Below, in pieces: positions 45,101-56,515 of a stretch of 64,000 nt of DNA (the first letter of the stretch is position 1; each line of letters starts with the position of its first letter). Source of the DNA: Symbiodinium natans (taxonomy: Eukaryota; Sar; Dinophyceae; Suessiales; Symbiodiniaceae). The position numbers were made by a program, and so were the translations under genes. The notes beneath the pieces were generated by a model. It saw nothing but the letters and a program-made list of their open reading frames with translations, was not told the DNA's origin and did not search any database. Where the stretch lies: contig CAJNDS010002734.1 in NCBI GenBank assembly GCA_905221605.1, positions 901,779-965,778 of the forward strand, in the 5' to 3' direction.

Positions 45101-48100
45101 CCGGCCCTGCGCTCCGAGAGGACCTTCGTCCGCCGAGCCGTCCGCCAGGCAGGCTTGGCCTTGGAGCATGTGGACAGCGAGCTGCAAAGTGACGAGGAAG
45201 TGGTGCTGGACGCCATGAGCCAGGACGCATTTGCCCTCCAACATGCCAACGAGGATCTCCGGAAGAGCAGTCGCTTTCTCACGCAGATCTTGGAGCGGTT
45301 TGGTGTCGCTGACGACCCCGAGGGCCAGCCTCTCATGGAGAGTGACGCCGAGGACCTCCGCTCGTGCCATGCTGGAACGAACGTGTGCGGGTCAAGGCTG
45401 TTAACCAGCCGTAGTCAGCGTTCCATCTCGGGTCGGGTGTCCATCTGCTGGCCCCGCTCTCCCGATCTTGCTGGTGCCTGCGCAGGAGCTCCTGCACAAG
45501 GTGCAGGTACTGGAAGCCGTGGAGGCCGAGGCACCTCGTCTACTGCAAAGCCCAATCACTCATGGGGGGTTTGGGTTTAGGGTTTGGGGTTTAGGGGTCC
45601 GCCATGACCCGGTCTGATGATACTGGTCCAAGTCGATGAGCGGCTCGCACGATTGGGTCCCTTTCGTGGTTCCTACTCAGTACGACGCCTTCTACCAATA
45701 AGGAGCCCAACAAGTTTTCGACCCTAACCCCTAAACCCTAAACCCTAAGCCCTAAATAATTTCGAGAACTGCAACTGAGGTTCGGTCAGATCGCGGGCTG
45801 CTTGTGGAGCTACAGCGGAGAAGCTCAGCTGTCCTAGCTTATATTGTTTCGTGGCCCCCCCGAGCTATTTTTTTTATTAGGTTCAAAGCTTCGTTACAGT
45901 ATCGAAAGAATCAGCGTAGGGGTGCTGCTATTTTGGGAACCCCCCTCCCCCTCCCCCTTCCCCCCATATCAATTCATGATGTTGGGCAGTTGATGCAGCT
46001 GGGATGCATGCGCTCGCCCAGGACGGCACACGTTGCTGAAGTCTCTGGCCTGTGTCACCTCCGATGAGGCCATCCACAAGGCCCCTTTGCCTGCATGTTT
46101 GGGGCTTAGGGTTTAGTGTTTAGGGTTGTGTTTAGGGGTTAGGGTTACTATTAGGGTTTAGGGTTTAGGGTTTAGGGTTTAGGGTTTAGGCGTCGTGGAG
46201 CTGCTCACTGCTGATGTGCACTCGTCGGTCCATTTATTAAACCCAAGACCCGACACCAGGCCACTCTTGTGACTTAAACCTCCGACACCACTCAGAAGAA
46301 AACACTTCTTCGCAGCTCCGTCTTCTCCCTACCCAAAGGCTCCCATGCAGCTCCTTCTTGGGCTAGTTACAGGGGATTCTAGTATACTACCCCAAAAAGG
46401 TACTTCCCAGGAGCCTTTGGGTAGGCCCTACACCCTAACACCCGCCAGCTTTGGCTTCGAGACTGCACCTTAGGCCCTACGAGCCGGAGTCTTCTCGCTG
46501 GGCCGCGCGCTCCGCTCGCTCGAGCAGCTCAGCGCCCGGAACGTTTTTTTGGGTTCAGAAGCAGCGGTCCATTTTGGGGTCTACTATGGCCGGCATATTC
46601 CCTATACAAGTTTACTTTAAGGTACGGACCAAACTTCAAAAGGGGTGGCCCGAAGTTTAGTTCATTCTCCTTCTGGAGATAAATGGTCCAGACCGTTGGC
46701 TTTGAAGTTTCCGGACGGCTTGTCCGAAAGTGGTAGTTGTTAATAATCACAGGAAATAGGGCAAGCTGGGCTTGTTTTTTGAGATCTTCCTAAGGTGGTT
46801 TCCGGATCTTTGGAATGCAGCACTTGCGGAACAGCTGCTTTGTCAGCAGCAGTTGGTGGAAGCCCACGCTACGGACAAGGCCCTTCTTGTCGAAGCTCTT
46901 CGTTCGCAAGCCATCAGCCTGCAGCATCTTGGGGAACTGCAGCCGGATTGGTGCAGCGACCGCGAGATCGTGCTAGCAGCCGTGGAGCAGAACGGCGCGG
47001 CCTTGCGGCATGCTGCGACCCTGCTGCAGGACGACGGCGGTCTTGTGGCCGCCGCTCTGCGCAACGACGGCTTCGCGCTGGCCTTTGTGGCCCCAGAGTC
47101 CCAAGACCAGGCTCTTCTACTCCCAGCGCTGCAGTGGCACGTCGCGCGAGTCGCACGTGTCGCAGAGGCGAGGGCACGTAGCAGCAGTGCGCCGGAGCTT
47201 GGGCAGATTTGCGACTGGGTCCAGCAGTGCATGTTTCTTTCGCGGGGCGTGCTGGACAAGCTCGGAGCCAATGAAGGTCTTGCAGTGGAGATACTCCGAT
47301 TGGAGCTCCTCGCACCAAGCCAGTGTGTAAAGCTAATGTTTGGATGCTTCCAAAGTAGAAGGTCGGATGGGTTTGCTCTTGGCCATGCCAATTCCAGTCT
47401 ATTGTCTCTGCTTGCTCCTGTCCCGCATTCTGTTTTTAACCGTCAGAGTCTTTCACCAGAGTCCTTCTCCGGCGGCTAAAGCCCTAAACCCTAAACCCTA
47501 AGCCCTAAGCCCTAAACCCTAAACCCTAAGGACAAGCATGCGCGGGCTGCACGGGCTCACAGCCCTTCCAACGCTGCGGGATTTCATTGCAGTGGAGCTC
47601 GAGGATGACGTCTTCAGGATGCCCCGTCGAGCTGAGCTCCTCAGCAGCCTTGGCACATCGGAGCACTTCTCGAAGTTTCAAAGGGGGGAGACGCTTATGC
47701 TAGGTTTGTCATCTGGTCTCAACCAGTCAGAACGAATCTTGAGCAACGACCCCTAGGCTCCAGATTCAAGATCTGAGATTCTTAGGCTCAGATCGAGCAG
47801 AACCTTTGTGCAAGCGGCAGTCGCTTGGAGGCAAATTATTATTTTTATTTTGTTGTTTCAACATATATTGTTAATGCATTCTTATTCTTTCACGTTCATT
47901 GTATTTAGTATTAGGTTAGAACAAGGCTGTTATTAATATTCGTGTATTTTTAATGATATATTTTGATATCACATTGTTTCATTCATATTATATTATGATG
48001 TGTTCTCTCATTTTTCTGTTATGAATATTAGATGATTGTATTGGTGTAAAGATTTCATTGTATTACTATGCTTGTTTATTGCATTATGTTTTTTTAGTCC

Positions 48101-50434
48101 TTTTTTCCCGTTATTTGATTTCTTTTGTACTTATAGAATTATATTCGCCCATTATTAGTATCATCATGGTATTGTTCTATTGCCATATTGTATAATTGCA
48201 TGATTGCATGTTTCGGGATATGTTCTTGCGGTTTCACTTGTTCAGTCTTGCTGTTCTTATAGTTCAAAACGAAAATACATATGTTCTTTTACACTTACAG
48301 GAGTGCGTTTCTTCATAGATTATTGTATGATAGCCTGAGCCCAGGTCAAGGAGGGTCTTTTCTGGCTGCAGCACGCATCGGAGGAGCTCCAGAGAGATCG
48401 GCGCCTGGTTCTGCATGCCCTGAAGCATGACCGCTTCTCACTTCAGCACCGCGTCCCGAAATCCAGGTTTTTGAATGTGAGCCGAGCTGTCAGCCACTGT
48501 CAGATTCGCCTGTCCGTCCCTGTCAGCTGTGTGCAGATTGTAGTACAGACCCGTCGAGACTTCAGACCTCTTGGACCTCAGGCACGCCGCCGAAGAACTG
48601 CGTGGGGATCGCCGGGTCATCCAGCAAGCGTTGAGGCACAGCGCCTTGGCTTTGGGCCTGGCGTCGGACAGGCTCCGGAGACACAAGCGCTTGGTGTTGG
48701 AAGCCGCTGCAGAGAACTTCGCAGCCTTCGATCTCGCGCATGACGACCTGAAGTCGGACAAGCGCTTCGTGCTTCGTGTTGTGAGACCGGGCTGCAGAAA
48801 GCTTGCTTCGTTGGATTTGACCCGAACACGAAAGCAACTCCGGGAAGTCTAGATCAAGGAGTCACCAAGGTAGCCGGGCTCATAAACTAGCAACATAAGA
48901 ATAGACTAGTGTAATGATACAACAACATGCGTTTATTGATATTTTATAAGATAGTTCAATAGGAGTAAAACAATAGTGGTATATAACATCAATATAGTAG
49001 TATAGGAATATAGAAATATGAAGTATGTTTGAAAGATAGTACGAAAATGACAAATAAATAAGTAGTATAAGAATTTGGTAATATGTTTAGAAGATAGTAT
49101 GATACTAAAATAACCACAGAATATGATGATGCCCTACAACAATAGGCTCATAAGCTCACGCCGAGGCATGAGGCTGGATTCGCGTTGCAGTTCGCCGCAG
49201 CCGCCCTGCGCGCGGATTGCGATGTTGTCCTGGAGGCAATCCGGCAGAACGTGTATTCGATGGAGTTTGCCGCGGACGAGCTGAAAGCAGACCGGGACTT
49301 TGTCCTCAAGGCCCCTCATGTTCAAGCAAATACTCCAGTGTATATATATATATATATATGATATGATATGATATATTATATATTATATTTATTATATATA
49401 TATATATATTCTCGACAGCTCATCGTCGTGGCGGTAGCACATGTTAGGAACTTCCCAGGCCATGAGCATCAACCCCACAGCGCTGGAGCTTTCCGGAGAA
49501 GTGATCAAAGCCTCTCGTCACATTGTCCCATCAGCTAAACCCTCTTTCCTAAACCCCCTGTCCTAAACCCCCCCCTTTCTGCTTAAACCCTAAACCCTGA
49601 ACCTAGCTATCTGCAACTCCTTCTGTCATACACCCAAGGCTGACAAGGACTTGATGCTCCAAGCGCTGAAGCTCAGCCCCGCAGCGATTGGGCGTGCAGA
49701 CACGTCGATCAAGTCTGACAAGGTTCGTGGGGGTCCGATGGAGGAGTTTGAAATACGTATAGACACACACACACTCACCTTTAGAGCAACTCGTGTTGGA
49801 CCAGTCTTAAGCAAGTGGCAGGCAGTAAGACACGTCGTGCAGTTCTGGCAATGCAGTTGTGCTATCGTGCTGCCCTGAGCAGCACTATGCAACACCGCCA
49901 CCTCGCCCAGCCTGCTTTACACAACCCCGCAGGGCGTCGTGTGTGGCCCTAAACCCTAAACCTTAAACCCTAAGCCCTAAGCCCTAAGCCCTAAGCCCTA
50001 AACCCTAAACCCTAAACTTATGATGTTCCGTGACCCCATGAGTGCCAAGTGAGGAGGTGGTTCTTCGTGCTGTCGAGCAGAACACCCTGGCGGCGTACGA
50101 TGCAGCAGAATCGGTCTTGGACCGCGAATTTGTGCAGGAGGCCAGCATGCAGCCTCCAAGGTGAACAACAGCGTGCGAGAATCGACCCGAACTTTATTAT
50201 CATAGGACATGGCTTAACAAGATGAAAAACTCATAGAACATGGTTTAACAATTCCAGATATGTGCAGCATCAGTTCCTGAATTCTTGTGCAGGCTGCCCA
50301 TCGCAAGGGGCCCCTGTGTGGGGAAATCCTCGACGAGGTGAAGGCGAGCAGCTTTGGAATTCCTCGTGGGCGACACCCTGAAGCCTTACACCCCAACAAA
50401 AACCTAAAACCTAAGCTCCAAAACTTAAAACCCT
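37759..50434 (+). CDS. DUF4116 repeat protein (multi-exon, about 28 exons recognised)
   Basis: Exons joined by phase: 37759-37840, 38346-38411, 38604-38690, 38783-38960, 40018-40083, 40608-40674, 41016-41053, 41690-41765, 42120-42284, 42389-42475, 42593-43234, 43368-43426, 43482-43539, 43672-43725, 43851-43910, 44165-44227, 44691-44756, 45029-~45330, 45486-45530, ~46021-46078, ~46802-47320, ~47575-47756, 48351-48445, 48582-48777, 49173-49310, 49459-49509, 49639-49722, 50054-50140, 50293-~50434. The product is a string of roughly 25-residue helical pairs of the form EVVLAAVxQxGLALxFAxxxLRxD, the DUF4116 consensus. The largest exon (42593-43234) holds about eight units. Function of DUF4116 is unknown. 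Donors are mostly GC. Edges marked ~ are uncertain, as is whether one or two genes are present; a break near 47.8 kb is possible. Confidence 0.85.
38211..38312. mobile_element. CATGGGGGTTTACGAA-family inverted-repeat element
   Basis: Left TATGGGGGTGTACGATACTTG, right GATAAGCCCCCCATATG. Internal GGGGTCC, CTATTTGGGGATCCA shared with other copies. Lies in a DUF4116 intron. Confidence 0.7.
38432..38534. mobile_element. CTTGAAGGTTCGTGGGTAC-family inverted-repeat element, copy 1
   Basis: Left CTTGGCGGTTCGTGGGTAC, right complement CACCCATGAACCTTCAAG. The two sides also share ATAAGTAGGG / CTTATAACCCCACTT. CA flanks both ends. Sits in a DUF4116 intron, 20 bp after the donor. Confidence 0.8.
38691..38782 (-). 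repeat. Telomere-repeat insertion flanked by a 25-bp duplication (DUF4116 intron)
   Basis: The 92-bp intron contains CCTTAGCTGATGTTCCCTTC (38696 on) and again CCTTAGCTGATGTTTCCCTT (38758 on, ending in the acceptor TTGCAG). About five CCCTAAA units lie between them. Confidence 0.85.
39128..39890. repeat. AT-rich block bounded by inverted poly-C / poly-G runs
   Basis: C runs at 39128-39168 and 39184-39203 (then a G run) and C runs at 39256-39273 on the left; G runs at 39822-39890 on the right. The 550 bp between them are very AT-rich: the left half T-rich (TTCTAATAAGATT), the right half A-rich (AATAGAAATCC). This gives a large, imperfect foldback shape. No gene. Confidence 0.75.
40146..40309. 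mobile_element. 164-bp inverted-repeat element, GGAGGGACCCCTGGAAGAAGG ends
   Basis: The left end GGAGGGACCCCTGGAAGAAG is complementary, with small gaps, to AAGGGTCCCTCCTTCAGTCC on the right (about 40283-40307). Lies in a DUF4116 intron. Confidence 0.6.
41107..41196. mobile_element. GGGATGTTCCCCC-family inverted-repeat element, copy 1 (90 bp)
   Basis: Ends GGGATGTTCCCCCTTATA and TATAAGGGGGAACATCCC are perfect 18-bp inverted repeats. The interior ACTAAGAGTCCTTAATAGGG matches copy 2. Confidence 0.9.
43238..43312. mobile_element. CATGGGGGTTTACGAA-family element, left part, at a splice donor
   Basis: CATGGGGGTTTACGAAAACA begins about 10 bp after the GA donor at 43235, then CCCAAATAGTAGGATCC as in other copies. 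No matching right end, so truncated. Confidence 0.6.
44313..44433. mobile_element. CTTGAAGGTTCGTGGGTAC-family inverted-repeat element, copy 2
   Basis: Left CTTGAAGGTTCGTGGGCAG, right ACCCATAAACCTCCAAG, inner ATAAGTAGGGCCGC and ACTTACAAACCCTACTT as in copy 1. CT flanks both ends. In a DUF4116 intron. Confidence 0.8.
46328..46425. mobile_element. 98-bp element with perfect 16-bp inverted ends CCTACCCAAAGGCTCC
   Basis: 46328-46343 is the exact complement of 46410-46425. The interior is unique. In a DUF4116 intron. Confidence 0.8.
47757..48335. other. AT-rich block, no gene
   Basis: Strikingly low GC compared with neighbours (TTATTATTTTTATTTTGTTG and similar). A second one lies at 48880-49140 and a (TA)n at 49340-49410. 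No inverted ends found. Confidence 0.6.
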
Positions 50435-52084
50435 AACCCAAAAAACCTAAAGCCTAAGCCTTACTTACCTAAGCTCCAAAACTCGCAGAAGACTAATATG
50501 TCTTTTTGGCAAGCAGGCCCATGTACACCTCGTAGAGTCCTAAACCCTCATCTGAAATGGCATTCTGTCAGGGTTTAGGGTTCAGGGCTTTAGGGTTTTA
50601 GGGTGCTTGGGGTTTTAGGGTTTCCAGGGTTTAAAGTTTATGGTTGTTATCGGACTTTAGGGTTGTTTGGGTTTTCGGGCTTTGGGTTTATGGTTTTCAC
50701 CCTTGATGGACGCACAGTTCTGCCCAAAGTGAATTTGCAGTTTTTAGGTTTGTTAGGGCTTTCAGGTTTCAAGGTTTTGCGTTGCGCAAAGTGAACTTCA
50801 AAGTGGCAGAGAGGTTCGTGACATCTTAAGACCCTCCTGTCATCTCCTGTCTGAATTATGACTTGAGAAGGTTGGACCCGTCATCACCCGAAGCGCTAAG
50901 CCCAAAACTAGCGCCAAACCCCTTCAAGGAAGTTCGGAAGCTGCCGTTTCGCAGCCGTGAGCCCGTGCCTATGGCTGCAAGATATGCTTCGGGCGTTCTT
51001 AGGCCCCTTTGAATCAAAGGAGCCCAGTTACTAGATCCCGAACGGGACGCCGAATTAGAGCATATTAGAGCCGTCCCCCAAAATATGTGTCGGGGGGTCG
51101 GTGTGGACTGAGACGTTCAAACCTTTTCCTCCAGGATCTCGATTGCGAGGAATTGGCGGGGCCATAAAGCGTTAGCTACCCTGCAAACCCCCTAAACCCT
51201 GTGAACCCTACAAACTTTGTAAACCCTTTCTTGCAAGCCTCTCTGTAGCCAGCTCGGCCACCTATGACATGAAAGCGAACGATCATCCCTGTAGCATGAA
51301 GTGCTTAAACCACGTTCACCTAAATCATGCAAGTGTGCGTTTGTTCAGTCTGCGTGGTAAGGAGTGGTTTGTGGAGCTCTACAACTCCAAGTTCTCCTAG
51401 CCAGCCAAAGCTGCGCGGCGGAAGCAAGAAAATGGCCCCCAGGGTTCACGGGTCGTGCAGCTGACAAGTTCTGTGACACAGGGAGATGCAACACTCACGC
51501 GATCCTGCGACACATGCACCATAGATAACGGATCTGGGGTCTTGGGACGATTATTTCCTCGGCGTGCGTCTGCGGCAATTTGAGGCCTTGGGTTTTGCTG
51601 ACTCAGCCCCCCACATTGAAACCAAAAGCCCAATTTGTCCCCATTTCCACTGTGCGCGTCGGCCCGCTGAACTCTGAACCCATGCAAGTCCTGTCCTCTG
51701 GGTATGCCAGGCAACGATTCGTGCGGCATTTTGCGACTTCATGATTTTGATGCTCGAGTTCGGACCGGGTCCGTTTTTTGAGTGAGGGTACTGCTTCGGC
51801 CGTTGCTGCTGCAGCTGTTGCTGTCACACATTTGCAGATATTTCGCTTGCATGTAGGAGCCCTTGGCACGTGGGCCTGGGATACGTTTGAAAGTCCGCAA
51901 TTGCAGTCGTATGGCGTGTGGAACATGCTGCTGTGTGGGTGCGTGTGTTTTTGAAGGCGAGGAAACTGCCCGTGATGTCATATGGCAGTTTAAGTTCGTG
52001 TACCACATGATGGCGATTGAGCTTCCTCCCTGGCGAAGGCCAGTGCTGCTGGGCGCTCAGACTCGCTTCCCCCTGAGTTGTGTG
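50435..52084. other. Non-coding as far as can be seen
   Basis: Degenerate TTTAGGG-like text (50400-50680) after the last DUF4116 exon. Short frames without motifs at 51400-52010. Confidence 0.35.
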
Positions 52085-52880
52085 GTCCATCATGTCAGCT
52101 GTCACCTGCCTTCTATCGTTTCCACTTCCACATATATTTCTGCTCATTCCCCGTCCCGCTTCATTCCATGCCTTTCCATTTTCAAGTCCGTTCATTTCCC
52201 AGCCTCATGTTCGTTCATCTCCTTCCTGTCTCATTTCTTGTATTTTTCAGTGCCGTGCCATCTCCGGCATTTCCGCTCATGTTCGCTCAAACCTCTGTTC
52301 ATTTGGTCACCAGTTCCGCTCTAGTTTGGCTCTTTTCCGTTCTTGCAACGTTTTACGTTTTTGGCCAGGCGCTCCATGTCCCAAATGCCTCCTGCCCGAC
52401 AGTGATGCTGTGGACATCGGCGGAACTGAAACACCAAAACAAGGCAAGCGTCGTCCCCCTTTACATGGTATTTTTGGCAGGGCTTCTGCACGCACCAGAG
52501 TGCTGTTTGTGCATATTTAGACATGGGTGGAAATCAAAGCGGAAGTAAGTGACGGAAATGTGCGGATGAAATGGAAAGGAGCAGGAGACTAAGCGGATGC
52601 AAGCGCTACATGAGCGGAAGCGTGAGCAGGGAAAACAGTGGAGGGGACGAAAGCGAACGAACATCAAAGCGGAAGTCACGGAAATGCGTAGAAGTAAAAT
52701 GGAAATGACGGAGATGCGTGAGAGGGAAGCGAGGACTGAAATACACAGAAGTGACAGATAAGCAGCGGAACAATGAAAGCTGAATTGAGTTTGGGAATGA
52801 CGGAAATCACGGACATGCAGCTGACCAGATATTAATGAACCCGGAAATGACGGAAGCGATCGCACAAGTGAGTGACACAG
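52085..52880. repeat. Polypyrimidine block facing a polypurine block (large imperfect foldback)
   Basis: 52090-52340 is C/T-rich with words TTCATTTCC, TTCCGCTC and CATTTCCG. 52540-52870 is A/G-rich with the complements GGAAATGA, GAGCGGAA and CGGAAATG. The two face each other around a normal spacer at about 52345-52535. Confidence 0.7.
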
Positions 52881-54723
52881 TTTGATAGATGGATATAGAT
52901 GGCCTAGGCGGGCGCCGCGGCGCCGTTCTTCGAAGCAGACACGGTCCATAAAATAGCCGTTGTTGCAATCATGAGATGCTGTGTGTTTTTGCGATGTGAC
53001 TAGGGGCTTCACTACGTCCCCATGCGCCTTGCAAAGATGGAATACGTCAGCGCGATTTCCCGCGCCATGGTGCGCGAGCGCACGGCCAACTGGGCGCGAC
53101 AAGACCTTGCTTTAAACTCCCCTGCGCAAATGTGCCATGTTATGCGGTGCCAGGAGCGAGAGCTTCGAGCTTTCGGCTTTGAGCGCTTGGTCGGTGGATG
53201 TGTCAGCAAACGGGCGCTTTCTGTGCCACCTCTGTTGCGGCGGTGCTGACATCATCCAAATGATTGAAAAAGCATCCGAGAATGCTTCAAAGTCTTGGCT
53301 TCTGGAGATTGCATACTACAGAGTGCTTTGCGAGGCATCGTGCGTCAGAGTTGCTGGGCAAACAATATGAGCAAATGCCCCGCTCAATCATTGAAGCGAC
53401 GGATGGGGCACTTGACAGAATCCCATCACGTCCCATTGTGCTTTTCTGTTTGGACGCTTGACGTGTAGCCGAAGCTTCATACAGGTTCTGAAACCCAACC
53501 TTTGCGACATTCTGTGTTGGTCTGTAGCGCAAGGCAGCTTTAGCTGCGCTTAGGATGCAGGTCTGGCTTCAATGGATACGAGCTTCAAAGCCTGCGTGAT
53601 CAGGTGCCATCTCTGTGGGACGTTTGTCAAGACCCATCTGCTGTCCATAGACCGCAGACCTTGACGTTGATGTGGATGATCTTGGCCGTGTACATGTGTA
53701 GTGAGTGATCTTGCTCATGTCAAGCGTATGGTAACGATTCAATTCAGGGCCTTGTATGGTGCCAACAAAATATGAGCAACGTTGCATTTCTGGGCTGCAA
53801 GGGAGACGGACACGTCTGTCCCATCGGTGAGGTGTGAGTGCTTCCTCAGTAGCATTTAATCTCAAAGCGTCTAACTATTCGGCATTTGCTTTAGTAAGTC
53901 AAAGTAGTGCTGCAAGGAGCACCCCTATGACATTATTGAAATAATCTTGCGCGGTCTGATAGCTATATAGAGGAAATGGAGGGAATAGAAAAGAGTGCGG
54001 GCCCGCCTATAAGTGGTCCAGGGACACACCTGGCCGACAATGCCAACATCTCAGACTTCAGAAATGGGCGATCCATGTGCCAAACACCCTACCTACATTC
54101 GACACAAGCGCAGCAACCCATGAACCCGTGATGATGTCGCTGCAAAGTTTGAGGGCACGGGGTGGGACCCTCTTTGGCTCATGCTATGAAGTACAAGCAT
54201 TTGCTGATTCGTTTGTGGGTACGGCTACTCATTGTTGCCTTCCTGTGGCAGCATGCCTGTCGCTTAGATCTCTGCGGCTTTGCAGTTGTAGCTCCCGGCC
54301 TAAAGGCAGTTTCATGAGCATGACAAGTGAATCCACGCCTTCAGGGCCTGGGAAAAGCTCGACAGGTGAGGAGCTTCGAAGAAGGGGACATCATCCTCAG
54401 CAAGGGAGATTCTCCACAACAGGGCTCCAGAAGAAGTGTAAGCAGGCGCCAGGAGATGCTGCAGGTGCTCGTCATGGGAGACCACACTCTTCCGTTCTGG
54501 GATGGAAAGCATCAGAGGACCCTGGGCGGGACATCTCTTGTCGAGCCCACGAGTGTAGGAGCAATCGTCTGGAGGCAAAGCATGCAGCATCCACACGTTG
54601 GGAGTGCTTTGCGATAGTTCACAAATTGCCTCGTCTAGTAGTCTTCCTGATCTTTTTGAGCACGGAAGTTTGGCTCAAATAGCACATCTTGCAACTCTGC
54701 ATAGGAGTGTTTGCGCCGCAGTC
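52881..54723. other. No firm gene; possible degenerate cyclic-nucleotide-binding exon
   Basis: The plus-strand frame at about 54360-54620 reads FEEGDIILSKGD and later LVMGDHTLPF and SVGAIVWRQSM, loosely like a cNMP-binding beta barrel, but the phosphate-binding FGE motif is absent. Frames at 53020-53460 have no motif. Confidence 0.25.
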
Positions 54724-55920
54724 ATGGCGTTCGTGACCTATTGGCCTCCCTTTCGCTGGCGGTCGATGGGCAGGGCGTGCGTTCAGTTCAAAACACGCGA
54801 AGCGGCCGTCGCAGCCGTCCAAACATTGGATGGCTCGATGCTTGATGGACGTGCAGTTCGACTGGAGGAATGGACAAACAAGCGCTGGCCTTCCTCAGCA
54901 GCTACCTGCGTGTTTGTTCGAAACCTTTCCTGGAGGACACGGGGCTGGAAACTCAAAGCACACATGCAGGCTGCCGGCGAGGTGACCTGGGCCCACGTGC
55001 TGACCCTGGATGGCATGGGCGAGGCGGCGCAAAAGTTTATTGATCGTTCGAAAGCACCTGACACAGCGTTAGCCAGTTCACACCCTCGTGCTGCAGCGAC
55101 GTCGCAACCTACATCATCTTGCGAGCTCTCCCGGAACGCATCAAACACAAGCCGTGGCCATGTCCCTGCGAAGTTTCTGAGCCTGCCTCTGGTCCTTCTG
55201 GATAACGTGATGGGCTTCTTGCGGGATTTCGCCATATGCGTCACGTTGTGCCGCAATGCAGCTGCCAGTGCTGCAGAATATGCGACGTGCAAGGTGCATG
55301 CTCAGAAGAAAGAGGCTTTCCAAAGGTGCTTTTGGATCCGCTCTGGAAATCCCCAAGCCCTGGGTCACCGTGACGATCAAGCAGCGCGGTGCCTACTTGC
55401 ATGTCTAGGCTTCGCGTGCACCTTTGCGCGGGTTCGCCCAAAAGCTCTTGTGGCGTTGGTGGAGGACTTGCTTCACAGCTTCAGGCACGATGAAGGAGCT
55501 GTCCGTGTGGGTGCCGCAAGCTTCTTGAAGGAGTTGGTGGCACGCAGGACGCCCTTGCAAAGATTGATTGCAAAGCACATGGTGGCCTTTCTGGCAGAAG
55601 CACAATGCATGCCCAGTGAACGAGCGCGAGCGTGCGCAATTCTAGCATGTTGCGGGCCTGACTTGGGTCGCTTTGGACGCCCGTGCGTGAGTGCTCTAAT
55701 CAAGGCAGTTTGTCGACAGGAGAAAGGTGCCTTCGAAGCGCTTGACAGCATGCGGAGCCAATACCCTCAATACCCTGTCGCCGAGGCTTTGCAGGCCAAA
55801 ACGCCTACCGGACAAAGTTCGATAGCCATTTGGATTGATTGGGGTCGTGTGCAGAGCGCCTTGGTAGCGCCAGGACGGGTCCAGCGCAGCGGCCCGAAAG
55901 GCAGCAAGCCAGGGCGATGA
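54724..55920 (+). CDS. RRM-containing protein with helical C-terminus, apparently intronless
   Basis: About 399 residues from the ATG at 54724 (upstream codons are also open to 54598). RGACVQF-type RNP1 appears as GRACVQFKTREAAVAAVQTL, followed by DGRAVRLEEW, the second half of one RRM. Then comes CVFVRNLSW with KAHMQAAGEV, the first half of a second RRM, which ends early after about 40 residues. Both RRMs are therefore incomplete: the first lacks its N-terminal half, the second its RNP1. The remaining 240 residues are Ala/Leu-rich helices (LVALVEDLLHSF, VGAASFLKELV) like HEAT-type repeats. The lack of introns, unlike neighbours, and a TTTGGCTCAA word 50 bp upstream (54672) suggest a retrocopy of a trans-spliced mRNA. 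It may be a pseudogene or a re-used fragment. Confidence 0.6.
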   Translation: MAFVTYWPPFRWRSMGRACVQFKTREAAVAAVQTLDGSMLDGRAVRLEEWTNKRWPSSAATCVFVRNLSWRTRGWKLKAHMQAAGEVTWAHVLTLDGMGEAAQKFIDRSKAPDTALASSHPRAAATSQPTSSCELSRNASNTSRGHVPAKFLSLPLVLLDNVMGFLRDFAICVTLCRNAAASAAEYATCKVHAQKKEAFQRCFWIRSGNPQALGHRDDQAARCLLACLGFACTFARVRPKALVALVEDLLHSFRHDEGAVRVGAASFLKELVARRTPLQRLIAKHMVAFLAEAQCMPSERARACAILACCGPDLGRFGRPCVSALIKAVCRQEKGAFEALDSMRSQYPQYPVAEALQAKTPTGQSSIAIWIDWGRVQSALVAPGRVQRSGPKGSKPGR

Positions 55921-56405
55921 GACAAAAAAACAACAGCAGGGCACGACTCCTGCTTGCTAATTTAGGGGCTGATGCCAGGGGTGGGCAACGCCAGAAGGGG
56001 CAAGTACACGTGCGCTGGAGCAGTTTGCAAGTAAAACTAGAAGGCAGAGCACACTAAACCAGCCTAGCCCCTAAACAGCTTAACTGCTACTGCAAAGACT
56101 ACTGCCCAATCTTCACCGCGCGGGCCGCGCGGGCAACTTTATTCCGTGCCACTTTTTCCCAAGAGACGCATGCGTCACAGCCAGGTGCACACCATGCACT
56201 CTCAGATGTACTATGATGTACTCTTATGTGCTCCCACAGCCAAGCAACTGTATGTCCCAGCGTTATTGCTGCAACCCAGGATTAGGGTCAAACGAAGTTG
56301 GCCGTTTGCTCCGCATGTTCTGCGCACTACGGCAGCCAGTCATGAGGCCGGGTGGTGGACCTTGCTGGATGTGGTGGGATATGAGCCTTTTTGTAGCTAT
56401 TGGTT

Positions 56406-56515
56406 GGGATGTTCCCCCGTGTACTAACAGTCCTGAATAGGGACTACAGTACCCCCAGTTTAATGATCCCTATGAAGGATTCTTAGACATTCTTAGTATA
56501 TGGGGGGAACATCCC
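56406..56515. mobile_element. GGGATGTTCCCCC-family inverted-repeat element, copy 2 (110 bp)
   Basis: Ends GGGATGTTCCCCC and GGGGGAACATCCC. Interior ACTAACAGTCCTGAATAGGG matches copy 1; about 20 bp longer in the middle. Confidence 0.9.

Noticed and set aside
51863-53102. Ser/Phe-rich and Arg-rich proteins on both strands
   Set aside because: Arise from polypyrimidine/polypurine text; composition is not protein-like and no splice pattern fits.
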